The notes under the pieces: model-generated
The model's database searches: none
The model's input: only the letters and a program-made list of their open reading frames with translations
What the model was told of the DNA's origin: nothing
Program-made: the position numbers and the translations under genes
Virus record (IMG/VR): IMGVR_UViG_3300009514_000026
Span: 1-61,112 of that record
DNA from: a virus
Reading direction: 5' to 3' (one strand)
DNA: 61,112 bases
In this document: positions 26,938 through 34,867 of the stretch, one piece after another
How the letters are laid out: each line of letters opens with the position of its first letter
Position numbering within the stretch: the stretch's first letter is position 1

Positions 26938-27294
26938 CTATTCTACTACTGGTGCAACTGGTTTAGTGCAACGCTTAGTCCACTTTTCAAGCTTCATTTT
27001 ATAATATTCAGATTTTGGATCTTCTTTTACTTTTTTCGTATAGCGTTCTATTTTATTTTTGCAAGTAGACTTTTCTTCTTCCTCTAAGATCGATTGTGTT
27101 TGAACTTCTTGAACGTTTTTCCACCAATCTTTAACCCATTTTCCAGCATCTTTTTGCTGTTGCATCTGTTCTTGCCGTTGCTGATTTTGATTCGTCTGTT
27201 CTTTAGTATGCACAGCAGATAGTTCTTGTTTCTGTGCATTTACTAAAACAGGAATTGTAAACATTAACAGAAATATAATTATCATTCTTCCCAT
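26938..27294 (-). CDS. Secreted, Gln/Lys-rich protein
   Basis: The product is 118 aa with an N-terminal signal peptide (hydrophobic residues 4-18, likely cleavage after VNA, about residue 20). The mature part is charged and helical with two cysteines. It overlaps the upstream membrane-protein gene by 13 bases. Together they could be an envelope pair, such as spanin-like lysis proteins, but there is no lipobox cysteine. Confidence 0.55.
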   Translation of the reverse strand: MGRMIIIFLLMFTIPVLVNAQKQELSAVHTKEQTNQNQQRQEQMQQQKDAGKWVKDWWKNVQEVQTQSILEEEEKSTCKNKIERYTKKVKEDPKSEYYKMKLEKWTKRCTKPVAPVVE

Positions 27295-27644
27295 TTTTCT
27301 TTTGCCTCTTCAAGTTGATCTTTCAATAATTCCAACTGTCTTTCTAAATATATAGGAACTGTTTGTCCCTTGCGCTTGTAAACAGCAATTTCGTCCTGAA
27401 CACCTATGATACGAAATTGGATATCATCGACCAAAAACCCACCAAGCGACCTTTCGGTTTTTTTAAGTTCCGTGGTTACTTGTAGCGCAGATTGTGTTAC
27501 TGAACCTTTGACTAACGTATCAACTTTATTCCAATAATAATCAGATAGTTGCGTTGCTGATACAGCAAGACCAGCAATTGATGCAAGTGCACCAATAAGT
27601 TTCCATACCCATGATGGGGTGTTTTTAAGTGATTCTATTGGCAT
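27282..27644 (-). CDS. Inner-membrane protein with a coiled-coil tail
   Basis: The product is 120 aa. One membrane segment (about residues 14-31) is followed by a helical charged C-terminus. It is coupled to the secreted protein gene downstream. The topology resembles i-spanins, but the assignment is only a suggestion. ATAAATAC lies upstream, like a degenerate late element. Confidence 0.5.
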   Translation of the reverse strand: MPIESLKNTPSWVWKLIGALASIAGLAVSATQLSDYYWNKVDTLVKGSVTQSALQVTTELKKTERSLGGFLVDDIQFRIIGVQDEIAVYKRKGQTVPIYLERQLELLKDQLEEAKEKWEE

Positions 27645-27693
27645 ATAATACCTCCATGTAATATATTTTGTATTTATGGGGGTAGCTAGTATT

Positions 27694-27776
27694 TGGAACA
27701 GGCGGTGGACTCGAACCCATAATGTCTAAGACGGGAAGGTGGAAGCCTCCTGTGATACCATTCCCCTTACGCCTGC
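27694..27776 (-). tRNA. tRNA-Gly (TCC) with long variable arm, possibly degenerate
   Basis: Stem GGAGG/CTTCC with loop CTTCCAC gives anticodon TCC; acceptor GCAGGCG/CGCCTGT, CCA encoded. The variable region holds an extra GTC-TTA-GAC hairpin. The T-stem pairs poorly (one base appears lost on the 3' strand), so it may be a decaying copy of the better Gly(TCC) gene at 44002. Confidence 0.65.
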
Positions 27777-27777
27777 A

Positions 27778-28386
27778 TTAATTATGTAATTCTTTTTCTA
27801 GCGCTTTTATGGTTTTGACATGTTGCTTAACAACCTTCCAAATTTCAAAATCCTTTGAATTTTTTGGTGCGTGCTTGTTGAATGTCAAATAGAATTCATT
27901 GGTTGTATTATTCAGAAGTTTCCTGGTTATTTTACCATGTTGCTTTTTTGTCCCATGAATATATCCACCAAATTCATAGACCAGTTCTTGCATTTTTATT
28001 CGTGGTATTAAAAGGAAGTGGTTCATGACTTTTATATTATCATACAAAAGTACCAAGTATTGTTCTATGTGTGCATCGAATCTAATCTGGCGCAAGCCCC
28101 ATTTTCCGCTTTTGTGTCCAAGCGAAGTCTTAATTTCAATACCAGTGTTGTGAATGTTCGCATCACCATATGACAAATTTTTAGCATTATGAAGATTGAA
28201 TTTCTGCTTAACCACGCTTTCTAAGACTGCACCATATGTTGATGGTGTAAGATAGTTTCGACAAAGAACACATGAATCTAATATATTATATGCGCCGCCT
28301 TTTACGTCTTTTGCTATAGTTTTTGCTAATTCATCTCTGGTTCTGCTTTCATTTGCTATTTTTCTTATTTCGTCCTTAGAGAACAT
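27778..28386 (-). CDS. PD-(D/E)xK nuclease-like protein
   Basis: The product is 202 aa. GDANIHNTGIEIKTS (about residues 74-88) gives the D...E-x-K active-site pattern, followed by a conserved-looking RQIRFDAHIEQYLVLLYD core. This resembles restriction-endonuclease-type folds. There is no partner methylase adjacent. It may be a homing-type or host-DNA-degrading nuclease. Confidence 0.5.
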   Translation of the reverse strand: MFSKDEIRKIANESRTRDELAKTIAKDVKGGAYNILDSCVLCRNYLTPSTYGAVLESVVKQKFNLHNAKNLSYGDANIHNTGIEIKTSLGHKSGKWGLRQIRFDAHIEQYLVLLYDNIKVMNHFLLIPRIKMQELVYEFGGYIHGTKKQHGKITRKLLNNTTNEFYLTFNKHAPKNSKDFEIWKVVKQHVKTIKALEKELHN

Positions 28387-28462
28387 CCAGCATATCCTGA
28401 CTTTATTATAGTTATTATCTATTAAAATATATCATAAGAGAGAATATGCGTCAAGGTTATTT

Positions 28463-28554
28463 TGGTACTCGGGATGGGATTCGAACCCATACCACCGGAT
28501 TATCTGTCCGTTGCAGCTTATAAGACTGCCGTGCTGCCATTACACCACCCGAGC
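28463..28554 (-). tRNA. Long-variable-arm tRNA with TAT anticodon (Ile codon AUA)
   Basis: The length is 92 nt. Stem GCAGT/GCTGC with a canonical loop CTTATAA gives anticodon TAT. The variable arm is a hairpin CGGA/TCCG. The T-arm ATGGG/CCCAT is perfect, acceptor GCTCGGG/CCCGAGT has G1-U72, discriminator A, CCA encoded. A type II body with an Ile anticodon is unusual. Confidence 0.7.
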
Positions 28555-28614
28555 ATTTAAATCTAAATATTTTTCAACTACCTTCTGTCTTTATTTGTGA
28601 AGGTTCGATTAATT

Positions 28615-28691
28615 TGGTGGTCACAGCAGGGATCGAACCTGCATGTTCATCCTTATGAGGGATGCGGTATTTCCACTTCACCCATGTGACC
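28615..28691 (-). tRNA. tRNA with CAT anticodon (Met or Ile2)
   Basis: Acceptor GGTCACA/TGTGACC, anticodon arm CATCC-CTCATAA-GGATG, CCA encoded. A fourth CAT tRNA. Confidence 0.85.
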
Positions 28692-28761
28692 AAAACCGTC
28701 CCATAACGCTAATCTGGCAGGATTTTCACTACAGGACATTGTTTCGACAGCTGCCACTGTC

Positions 28762-28833
28762 TAATTGTGATGGGACTTGAACCCATACTACCGGCTGCGT
28801 CAGCCGGCGTGCTACCATTACACTATCACAATG
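28762..28833 (-). tRNA. tRNA-like gene, anticodon ambiguous (GAC Val or ACG Arg), no CCA
   Basis: The D-arm (TGTAATGGTAGCAC) and T-arm (ATGGG-TTCAAGT-CCCAT) are canonical. The anticodon hairpin GCCGG-CTGACGCAG-CCGGT has a 9-nt loop, so the reading is uncertain. The acceptor pairs over 6 bp. The 3' end reads A-GAC, not CCA. It may be decaying. Confidence 0.5.
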
Positions 28834-28838
28834 TTTTG

Positions 28839-28911
28839 CAGGCCCGGAGGGATTCGAACCCCCAACCAAAAGTTTTGGAGACTCCTATGCTACCAATTAC
28901 ACCACGGGCCT
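28839..28911 (-). tRNA. tRNA-Trp (CCA), 3' CCA not encoded
   Basis: Acceptor AGGCCCG/CGGGCCT, discriminator G, loop CTCCAAA. The genome reads CAA after the discriminator, so CCA would have to be added. A second Trp gene with encoded CCA is at 41935. Confidence 0.85.
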
Positions 28912-28917
28912 ATTTGT

Positions 28918-30057
28918 TTAAAACAATAACGAATAATCAGTAAATGATACTGGTACAACCTTAACCATAACTGTGAACTTTTCAGTTTTGTAAACTTCTT
29001 TTCCGTTTGATTCGAAAACCAAGTCTAATTCCCTGATAAAAAATTCTTCGCTGTTTTCATCATTACTACTACTATCGTGCCCAACAATTTCAGCAACTTC
29101 ACGCGAAGGCGGCACTTTATTACTACGCGAATCCGACTTCAACTTAATGTAAACATAGTCGTATCGTTCTGGTTTGACAATAAATGGAGATTCAAGTAAT
29201 TCACGCCGCACATCAGTAGCAGTTTCAACAACTTTTAAGATTTCTAATTTTGGTTTCGCTTCTTCGCGTACATCAATATTCAAATCTTGAATAATTTCTT
29301 CAACGCTGTTATCAAAGCGCAAATATTCTTCGACAATGGATTGAAGCATATCAAAACTGAAGATTCTTGAACGTCGCGATAAGTCAATAATATCTAACAT
29401 GGCTTCTTCATCAATACCATAATCATCACAATAATCTCTAATGCTTTTTTCATCTAACTTATGATAACGAAAGTGGTAATAAGCACGACTTGGACGATTT
29501 AAAATAAACTCATTAATGTCCAATTCGCGATTTTCAGTAATAATGATAAGACGTTTTGTTTTATCGACACCATCCATTAAAGAAAGAAGCGATTGTTGTG
29601 AAGCGCGTTCTTCTTCATAGTTATCTGTTGTATACATTTTACCAAATTCATCAAAGACTAAACAACATTCGCCAATGTTTTCAAGGAATGAAGTAAACTG
29701 CGTTCCAGTGAACGCTTCTTTAACTAAGATTACAGGTAAGTTCAATGCATCAATTGCTTTATTTGCAAGCAAAGACATTAGTAAAGTTTTTCCTGTTCCT
29801 TTATCACCAGTCAATAGAATACCAGTAGATGCAGGACGTTCCGTATACACTTTCAAACATTTATCAACCCGCGCCTTAACAGTGCCATAGATCTTGCTTG
29901 GAAGTTCCAATTTATCTTTGGTAATTTCCAAGTAAAATCCCCTGAGTTGATGAAAACGAATAGTGTATATTTTTGCAGGCAGCTCATCCAACGCAGTTTC
30001 TTCGTTTAATTTAAAAACGTCAACCGTTGAACCGTCTATCATATATTTTATTTTCAT
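28918..30057 (-). CDS. AAA+ ATPase
   Basis: The product is 379 aa from ATG 30057, which lies two bases after the upstream stop. Walker A is GDKGTGKT at about 84-91, Walker B LVFDEFG at about 133-139, with ITENRELD (sensor 1) at about 186. It is a stand-alone AAA+ motor of unknown task. The C-terminal about 120 residues are beta-rich and specific to this protein. Confidence 0.8.
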   Translation of the reverse strand: MKIKYMIDGSTVDVFKLNEETALDELPAKIYTIRFHQLRGFYLEITKDKLELPSKIYGTVKARVDKCLKVYTERPASTGILLTGDKGTGKTLLMSLLANKAIDALNLPVILVKEAFTGTQFTSFLENIGECCLVFDEFGKMYTTDNYEEERASQQSLLSLMDGVDKTKRLIIITENRELDINEFILNRPSRAYYHFRYHKLDEKSIRDYCDDYGIDEEAMLDIIDLSRRSRIFSFDMLQSIVEEYLRFDNSVEEIIQDLNIDVREEAKPKLEILKVVETATDVRRELLESPFIVKPERYDYVYIKLKSDSRSNKVPPSREVAEIVGHDSSSNDENSEEFFIRELDLVFESNGKEVYKTEKFTVMVKVVPVSFTDYSLLF

Positions 30058-30059
30058 AA

Positions 30060-30488
30060 TTAGTACCAAGTTCTTCCAACTGTTAAATGTAGTTTCCAAT
30101 TAGATGGAAAGCCAAATTCTTCACGAATTTGTATCAGTAGTGGGCAATCAACTTCCACGAACCAATAATGGTCTGGACGATCACCACCTGTAGTGTCACC
30201 ACTTTGACGAACATGATGTTTGTATCTAAACTTAATTTTTTGTCCATCGTACTTTTTCCAAAGATGCATTTTATCTTTGAGTGGTCGTTCACCACGGATG
30301 ATTGAAATATGCGCATCCCAAGAAGGTTGACACAAATCAATCCATTTTTCTTTTTTCACCCACCAACGATAGTAGCGCGTGATTTCTTTATCAACTTTTA
30401 CGATAGCCCACCAATCTGTTTTATGTTTCATGCCAGGACGTGGTGGATCGTATTTTATAATTCCAGTACTTTCGTGCCACATCTTCAA
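30060..30488 (-). CDS. 2H phosphoesterase-like protein
   Basis: The product is 142 aa with two H-x-S/T motifs, H60-I-S62 and H134-L-T136, in the beta contexts of the 2H superfamily (2'-5' RNA ligase/cyclic phosphodiesterase fold). Such enzymes can open 2',3'-cyclic phosphates left by RNA cleavage, which would suit RNA repair here. It lies between two tightly packed genes (gaps of 0 and 2 bases). Confidence 0.6.
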   Translation of the reverse strand: MKMWHESTGIIKYDPPRPGMKHKTDWWAIVKVDKEITRYYRWWVKKEKWIDLCQPSWDAHISIIRGERPLKDKMHLWKKYDGQKIKFRYKHHVRQSGDTTGGDRPDHYWFVEVDCPLLIQIREEFGFPSNWKLHLTVGRTWY

Positions 30489-30716
30489 TCACCATGGTGT
30501 TGTCTCGTCATAAAAATTTGCTAAGTCCTGCCAACTATCGTCGTCGTATGCAGCATCTTCACATTCATCCCTTAGTTTACGGGTGCAATGTTTTTTGTCA
30601 AGGTTGTCATACATCCAGACAATATATTGTCCGTCAATCCCAGCGACTTCGTTTGGTGTTTTGCCCTCATGTTTACCAAAGGTTAAAGGCGTATCGTCTA
30701 ATAGTTTTTTCATCAC
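30489..30716 (-). CDS. Small DUF3820-like protein
   Basis: The product is 75 aa. LTFGKHEGKTPNEVAGIDGQYIVWMYDNL matches the short domain found alone in phages and at the C-terminus of some exonucleases (DUF3820-like, recalled). It probably binds nucleic acid. Its stop directly abuts the next gene's start. Confidence 0.6.
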   Translation of the reverse strand: MMKKLLDDTPLTFGKHEGKTPNEVAGIDGQYIVWMYDNLDKKHCTRKLRDECEDAAYDDDSWQDLANFYDETTPW

Positions 30717-30727
30717 TATTTCCTAAT

Positions 30728-30835
30728 TGGTGGAGCAGGATGGGATTCGAACCCACAAACGCTGTGATCAGCAGCGCACCCCATAACGTGGGGCTGAACT
30801 CGTCACGACCTATGGCGGCCTTGTTCGGCTACTCC
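30728..30835 (-). tRNA. Oversized tRNA-like gene with two anticodon-like hairpins (GTT or GAT)
   Basis: The length is 108 nt. Acceptor GGAGTAG/CTGCTCC and T-arm GTGGG-TTCGAAT-CCCAT are good, and CCA is encoded. Between them are a GAAC/GTTC arm with a 23-nt loop, a hairpin GCCCC-ACGTTAT-GGGGT (GTT, Asn, but with C33) and a hairpin CGCTG-CTGATCA-CAGCG (GAT, Ile). By position the first is the anticodon arm and the second a long variable arm. The 5' 33 bases also encode the end of a small frame. Confidence 0.5.
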
Positions 30836-30898
30836 AATGTTTTTAACAATATGTTCACATAATTCAATAAAGCGTTCTTCGGATAAATCTTGTTTCAT
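30803..30898 (-). CDS. Possible 31-aa protein overlapping a tRNA
   Basis: The frame MKQDLSEERFIELCEHIVKN... starts at ATG 30898 and stops inside the 5' part of the oversized tRNA. The amphipathic helical sequence looks coding, but there is no clear ribosome-binding site. It may be a genuine small gene or a remnant. Confidence 0.35.
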   Translation of the reverse strand: MKQDLSEERFIELCEHIVKNIGVAEQGRHRS

Positions 30899-30916
30899 TT
30901 TTATGAATGTGGTCTT

Positions 30917-32023
30917 TTATTTTTCCTCGTCGCCGAAAACCCGGTTATATTGATTGTTTACCTTTATAAATGTAGTTCTTTTAGGAAGTTCTTTGAGCGA
31001 CTTACTTCCGGTATATGTGCAGGTACTTCTTAAACCTCCCAATATTTCTTTGATCGTGTTTTCAACGCTTCCACGATAAGGTACTAGAACTTCTTTACCT
31101 TCACTTGTGCGGTATTCAGCAACACCACCAGAATATTTGTTCATAGCAGCTTCCGAACTCATACCATGGAATTTCATATGCGTAGGTTTTATAAGTTCTG
31201 CGTCGGCGCTTGTCATATTAAGACCTTCTGGTATTTCTGGGTAAACATACTCACCGCCTCCTTCTTCGTGACCAGAAAAGAGTCCGCCCAACATTACAAA
31301 GTCTGCACCACCACCAAATGCTTTGGCAACATCACCTGGCATCGTACAACCACCGTCAGAAACTATATGCCCTTTAAGACCGTGTGCAGCATCTGCACAT
31401 TCAATAACAGCACTTAATTGTGGATAACCAACGCCTGTTTTCTTTCGTGTTGTACAAACACTACCAGAACCAATACCAATGCGAACAATGTCTGCACCAG
31501 AAATAAGTAATTGTTCAGTCATTTCGCCTGTTACAACCGTTCCTGCCATGATAACAATATCAGGGAATTCGTTTCGCATTTCTGAAACGAACTGCACGAA
31601 TTGTTCCGAATACCCATTAGCAACATCAATATTGATATATTTTATTTTCGGCAAGTCACCAAATGATGGCATCAATTCCGCGTAAACTTTTTTGAATTTT
31701 GTATAATCATGATCAAGGATGCCCATAGAATAAAAGTTAATGGCGTCTTGGTTTTCTTTAAAGAATTTAACCAACTCATTTACTTCATAGTGCTTATGAA
31801 GTGCAGTTGATAGACCATGTGCATTTAGCGCCTTTGCCATTTCAAATGTTCCAGTATGGCTCATATTTGAAGAAATAATTGGTATTCCTTTATAACCATA
31901 CTGTGAATGTAAAAAATTATATTCTTTTTCAAGCACCACATTCTTTCTTGAAATCAACGAAGAACGTTTTGGAATAATTAACAAATCTGAAAAATCGTAT
32001 TTGGTATCTTCTATAATTCTCAT
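30917..32023 (-). CDS. guaC: GMP reductase
   Basis: The product is 368 aa of the IMPDH/GMPR family. The active-site cysteine lies in [11 protein letters not shown] (C190), followed by [11 protein letters not shown] and the phosphate-binding VSDGGC...[10 protein letters not shown]. The lack of a CBS domain and the length favour GuaC (GMP to IMP) over IMPDH. It would rebalance purine pools during infection. Confidence 0.85.
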   Translation of the reverse strand: MRIIEDTKYDFSDLLIIPKRSSLISRKNVVLEKEYNFLHSQYGYKGIPIISSNMSHTGTFEMAKALNAHGLSTALHKHYEVNELVKFFKENQDAINFYSMGILDHDYTKFKKVYAELMPSFGDLPKIKYINIDVANGYSEQFVQFVSEMRNEFPDIVIMAGTVVTGEMTEQLLISGADIVRIGIGSGSVCTTRKKTGVGYPQLSAVIECADAAHGLKGHIVSDGGCTMPGDVAKAFGGGADFVMLGGLFSGHEEGGGEYVYPEIPEGLNMTSADAELIKPTHMKFHGMSSEAAMNKYSGGVAEYRTSEGKEVLVPYRGSVENTIKEILGGLRSTCTYTGSKSLKELPKRTTFIKVNNQYNRVFGDEEK

Positions 32024-32044
32024 ATGGCTTCGCCTATTTTAATT

Positions 32045-32123
32045 TGGAACACAGGGTCGGATTCGAACCGACGAAATTTCGGGTTGCAACCGAACGCAAT
32101 AGGCCAAGCTCTGCCACCTGTGC
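32045..32123 (-). tRNA. tRNA-Cys (GCA)
   Basis: Loop TTGCAAC in stem TTCGG/CCGAA, acceptor GCACAGG/CCTGTGT with G1-U72, discriminator U as expected for Cys, CCA encoded. Confidence 0.88.
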
Positions 32124-32124
32124 A

Positions 32125-33150
32125 TTATTTCAGTTTGTTTACTTTTATGGGTTTGCCATGCAGCCAATGCGGGGTTGTCATTACATGATCTTTGCGCACA
32201 AACTTTCCAACTTTAAACCTAAATTGGCTCATGGGAAAAAAATCTGCTACGCGCATGACGTATCCCTCACAAGTATCATACATGGAACCATTCCATAAAT
32301 CAACAATAATTTTCTTGTCAAATATTCCATCATAAAGAATTGGAACATGGACTAGGTTAGGATGCAACATTTTGAACCATTCTAGTGTTTCATCCCATGA
32401 TAAACATTCATTTCTGTCATTCCAGATTGAGAAACCATAGAAGTAACTTAATAGTTCATCGTAGGGTATAGAATGTTCTGCGTACATGTTTTCACCACAC
32501 ACGCGCCAATCTTTTGGAATTTCATAATTAAACTGCGACCAGAAATTTTTAACCCAATCTCGACTAAGATGAGCACCACTATCCACAGATCGCGCATGGT
32601 TGTGATCGTTGTAAAAGGTTGTGTTTTCGCCGTCAAGTTTTTCGGTTACAATAACACGTTGACCAACAAAAGAATCAATGCTATCCATCATACGGTCATC
32701 GTCATTCATGCCTTCTGACCATGGCAAATGGTAAGTTCTTGGGTATTTAACATATCCCGTGAACAGATCCAGAACACCCCCCATACCAAGTATCTTTTGT
32801 ACACTTTTGTCAAAAAACAATTCACCTTTCAGACGTTGTGTATTTGGTAATACAATGTTACCCCACTTGTCGTAGATTTGATCGCCGTACAAATGTGGTG
32901 GAATGATTGGCTTTTCTATTCCAACTGCCTCGCGAACTTCTTCAACTGATATAGTTGTCATTTCACAAGCAAGGTGATGAAACTCGCAAAGGCTTGCACC
33001 ATTTGAAATGTAATAACCACCATCAGGCCATAAGCGCCTTTCTATAATGTGGTGTGCATCAACAGCAGGCTTATCACAAAAGACACAAGTATGATTATCG
33101 CGTTCAAAAACACCATTGTGAAAATTATCACGTGTTAATAACTTGTCCAT
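32125..33150 (-). CDS. RNA ligase with an N-terminal HNH-type zinc domain
   Basis: The product is 341 aa. Residues 20-65 form an HNH/zinc-finger-like unit (C22-x2-C25, H33 H34, C55, H58 H59, C62). Residues about 160-320 carry a nucleotidyltransferase ligase core with motif I EKLDGEN (adenylated Lys at about K171), CGENMYAEHSI (motif III-like) and CEGYVMRV (motif IV-like). It should seal 3'-OH/5'-phosphate RNA ends. The fusion suggests recognition or cleavage of RNA joined to sealing. It lies 2 bases from tRNA-Cys and close to the permuted tRNA. Confidence 0.75.
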   Translation of the reverse strand: MDKLLTRDNFHNGVFERDNHTCVFCDKPAVDAHHIIERRLWPDGGYYISNGASLCEFHHLACEMTTISVEEVREAVGIEKPIIPPHLYGDQIYDKWGNIVLPNTQRLKGELFFDKSVQKILGMGGVLDLFTGYVKYPRTYHLPWSEGMNDDDRMMDSIDSFVGQRVIVTEKLDGENTTFYNDHNHARSVDSGAHLSRDWVKNFWSQFNYEIPKDWRVCGENMYAEHSIPYDELLSYFYGFSIWNDRNECLSWDETLEWFKMLHPNLVHVPILYDGIFDKKIIVDLWNGSMYDTCEGYVMRVADFFPMSQFRFKVGKFVRKDHVMTTPHWLHGKPIKVNKLK

Positions 33151-33164
33151 CTTATCAGATTGCC

Positions 33165-34193
33165 TTATCTGTTTGTTAAGAATTGGCCGCAGGCGGCTTT
33201 GACTTCTGAACCAGCGGATATTTGTACTTTAACATGTGGATGTATTTTTATCAACCTTTTAATAATATCTTTAATTTGGTTACTTTCATGTATAAATGTT
33301 GATACTTCACATGTGTTATAACGAAGGATACGCAATTCGTAATTCTGTAAACCATGTCGTTCAATCAGATTAATCAACGCTGCAATTTCTTTGTCGGTAT
33401 CATTGAATCCGTCGATGAACATATGGTGGAAAATAACATTGTATTTGTTATTTTCAGAATATTCAATCAGTGTTCGAATAGCCATATCAATAGGCATTGC
33501 ATTAGGAATTAACTGATCGCGTGTTTCTTGTATCGCCGAATGCAACGAATAAAATAATCTGAAGCGACTTCTGTTCGGGTAAGTCATTTCAGTATTACTA
33601 AACTCACTATTGCGATGAACAAGCACATCATTGTGTGGGTTTAAAGGATACTTCTGTAAAACCTCTTCCAACGCTTTAAGATTGTTTAAAGCATCTTCAA
33701 TGTAATGGATATTTGGAATCACGGTTGAAAGGTCAACACCATCTAAACCTTTAGTAAGTCCATTAGTTATTGCATAATCAAGCATAAACTCTGTTGATTC
33801 TTTAACCCTGAGCGTATTAATAAATGCATCGCCCATTCCCATCCAACACAGTTTCATAAACTTATCACAAATCTGTGGAATATCACCACCAATAGACGCG
33901 AATACTCTTTTACCTATTGCTTCAATAAAGTTATCATGAAGTTTTGGTGTGTGAACACGCCTGTATTTCATGTCCTTTAATGTTAAATAGCAGAAGTTAC
34001 ATTTCATATAACAACCTACTGAATCGGAAATAAAAACACTATACTTATTTCTGTCAGTTTCGTTTAATTCAAAAGTACCATCTTCTGTTATGCAAGTATC
34101 ACAACTTGAAACCGTTTTAATTGCTGTTTCACTATTGTCATCATGAACAATCTTAGTGACGGTTTTGTCGTCTGAAATTAATAGTTTTTTCAT
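33165..34193 (-). CDS. RlmN/Cfr-like radical SAM RNA methyltransferase
   Basis: The product is 342 aa. The radical-SAM cluster C61-x3-C65-x2-C68 is present, with WMGMGDAF (about 116-123) in place of the GMGEP of RlmN. A C-terminal AACGQF with C335 matches the second catalytic cysteine of RlmN/Cfr. These enzymes methylate A2503 of 23S rRNA, and RlmN also methylates A37 of some tRNAs. Given the tRNA setting, tRNA A37 is an attractive target, but this is inference. Confidence 0.75.
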   Translation of the reverse strand: MKKLLISDDKTVTKIVHDDNSETAIKTVSSCDTCITEDGTFELNETDRNKYSVFISDSVGCYMKCNFCYLTLKDMKYRRVHTPKLHDNFIEAIGKRVFASIGGDIPQICDKFMKLCWMGMGDAFINTLRVKESTEFMLDYAITNGLTKGLDGVDLSTVIPNIHYIEDALNNLKALEEVLQKYPLNPHNDVLVHRNSEFSNTEMTYPNRSRFRLFYSLHSAIQETRDQLIPNAMPIDMAIRTLIEYSENNKYNVIFHHMFIDGFNDTDKEIAALINLIERHGLQNYELRILRYNTCEVSTFIHESNQIKDIIKRLIKIHPHVKVQISAGSEVKAACGQFLTNR

Positions 34194-34207
34194 AGCCTTC
34201 TCTTATT

Positions 34208-34286
34208 TGGTACCCACCCCCGGAGTCGAACCGGGAAAATCACTGAAGTTTGAATCCAGCCGCTTTGCCAAATTGCGTAGGTGGGC
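34208..34286 (-). tRNA. tRNA-Leu (CAA) with a short variable loop
   Basis: Stem CTGGA/TTCAG with loop TTCAAAC gives CAA; acceptor GCCCACC/GGTGGGT with G1-U72; T-arm CCCGG/CCGGG; CCA encoded. The variable region is only 7 nt, although bacterial tRNA-Leu normally has a long one. Confidence 0.82.
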
Positions 34287-34292
34287 ATAATT

Positions 34293-34438
34293 GTAGAAAT
34301 TGGTTAGACTATATAATACCGCTGCTCTGCCAGACTGAGCTACACCCCAAAAGAAAATTTTTGGTTGGGGCGGTAGGAATCGAACCCACGACACGCGGTT
34401 CCTGATTTAATTAGAAGGAAGTCAGAAACCATAGCTAC
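34293..34438 (-). tRNA. Circularly permuted tRNA-Leu (CAG): 3' half precedes 5' half
   Basis: In transcript order (right to left): a leader; 34406-34362, the loop ATCAGGA, stem ACCGC, variable GTGTC, T-arm GTGGG-TTCGATT-CCTAC and acceptor CGCCCCA-A-CCA; a 12-nt spacer 34361-34350; then 34349-34318, acceptor TGGGGTG, D-arm TAGCTCAGTCTGGCAGAGC and stem GCGGT. Joined, the halves give a full cloverleaf: 7-bp acceptor, 5-bp GCGGT/ACCGC anticodon stem, loop ATCAGGA (CAG). Both halves share AT at the junction. Leader and trailer also pair: 34438-34435 with 34296-34293, 34431-34427 with 34305-34301, 34423-34421 with 34309-34307. No intact copy of either half lies nearby. Confidence 0.8.
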
Positions 34439-34446
34439 AATATATT

Positions 34447-34797
34447 TTAACGGTTCATTTTTGCTGCTGTCCATGTCGCATCTTCAAATAAGATAGACAT
34501 CATGTAAGCTACGCCAGCTTCTTTATCTTCGTGCTTGGGTTCCCATGAACCCATATGAGCTTTAACACATTTAAGAGCGGCATTAACATCAACACCTTCT
34601 TTAGGTGTAATATCGAGTTCTTCAAGACCACAGAAAAACATATCGGTGAATAGTTTGTTCCAAATAGAACCACCCCTGTAATCAAATTCTTCTGGAACTT
34701 CTGAACGTTTTGGTAGTAATTTGGTTGTACCAAAAACAAGTTCAGGATCTGAAATATCTTGATAGTTATTAAGAATGTTTTGTGTAATATTAGACAT
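34447..34797 (-). CDS. Hypothetical protein, 116 aa
   Basis: ATG 34797 is chosen for its GAGGG ribosome-binding site; the longer frame would run through tRNA-Leu(AAG). The protein is mixed and acidic, with LLPKRSEVPEEFDYRGGSIWNKLF. Its stop is 9 bases from the leader of the permuted tRNA. Function unknown. Confidence 0.6.
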   Translation of the reverse strand: MSNITQNILNNYQDISDPELVFGTTKLLPKRSEVPEEFDYRGGSIWNKLFTDMFFCGLEELDITPKEGVDVNAALKCVKAHMGSWEPKHEDKEAGVAYMMSILFEDATWTAAKMNR

Positions 34798-34867
34798 TGT
34801 TAATATTTCCCTCGATTGATTTGGGTTAACATTATTACACACGTTAACCCAAAAGTCAAGGAGATTT

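Noticed and set aside
26938-27644. Coupled membrane and secreted proteins as a confirmed spanin pair.
   Set aside because: The secreted partner lacks a lipobox cysteine and there is no neighbouring endolysin or holin. Kept only as a possibility.
28692-28761. A possible extra tRNA between the tRNAs at 28615 and 28762.
   Set aside because: There is a GACAG/CTGTC hairpin and other pairings, but no T-loop consensus and no clear cloverleaf.
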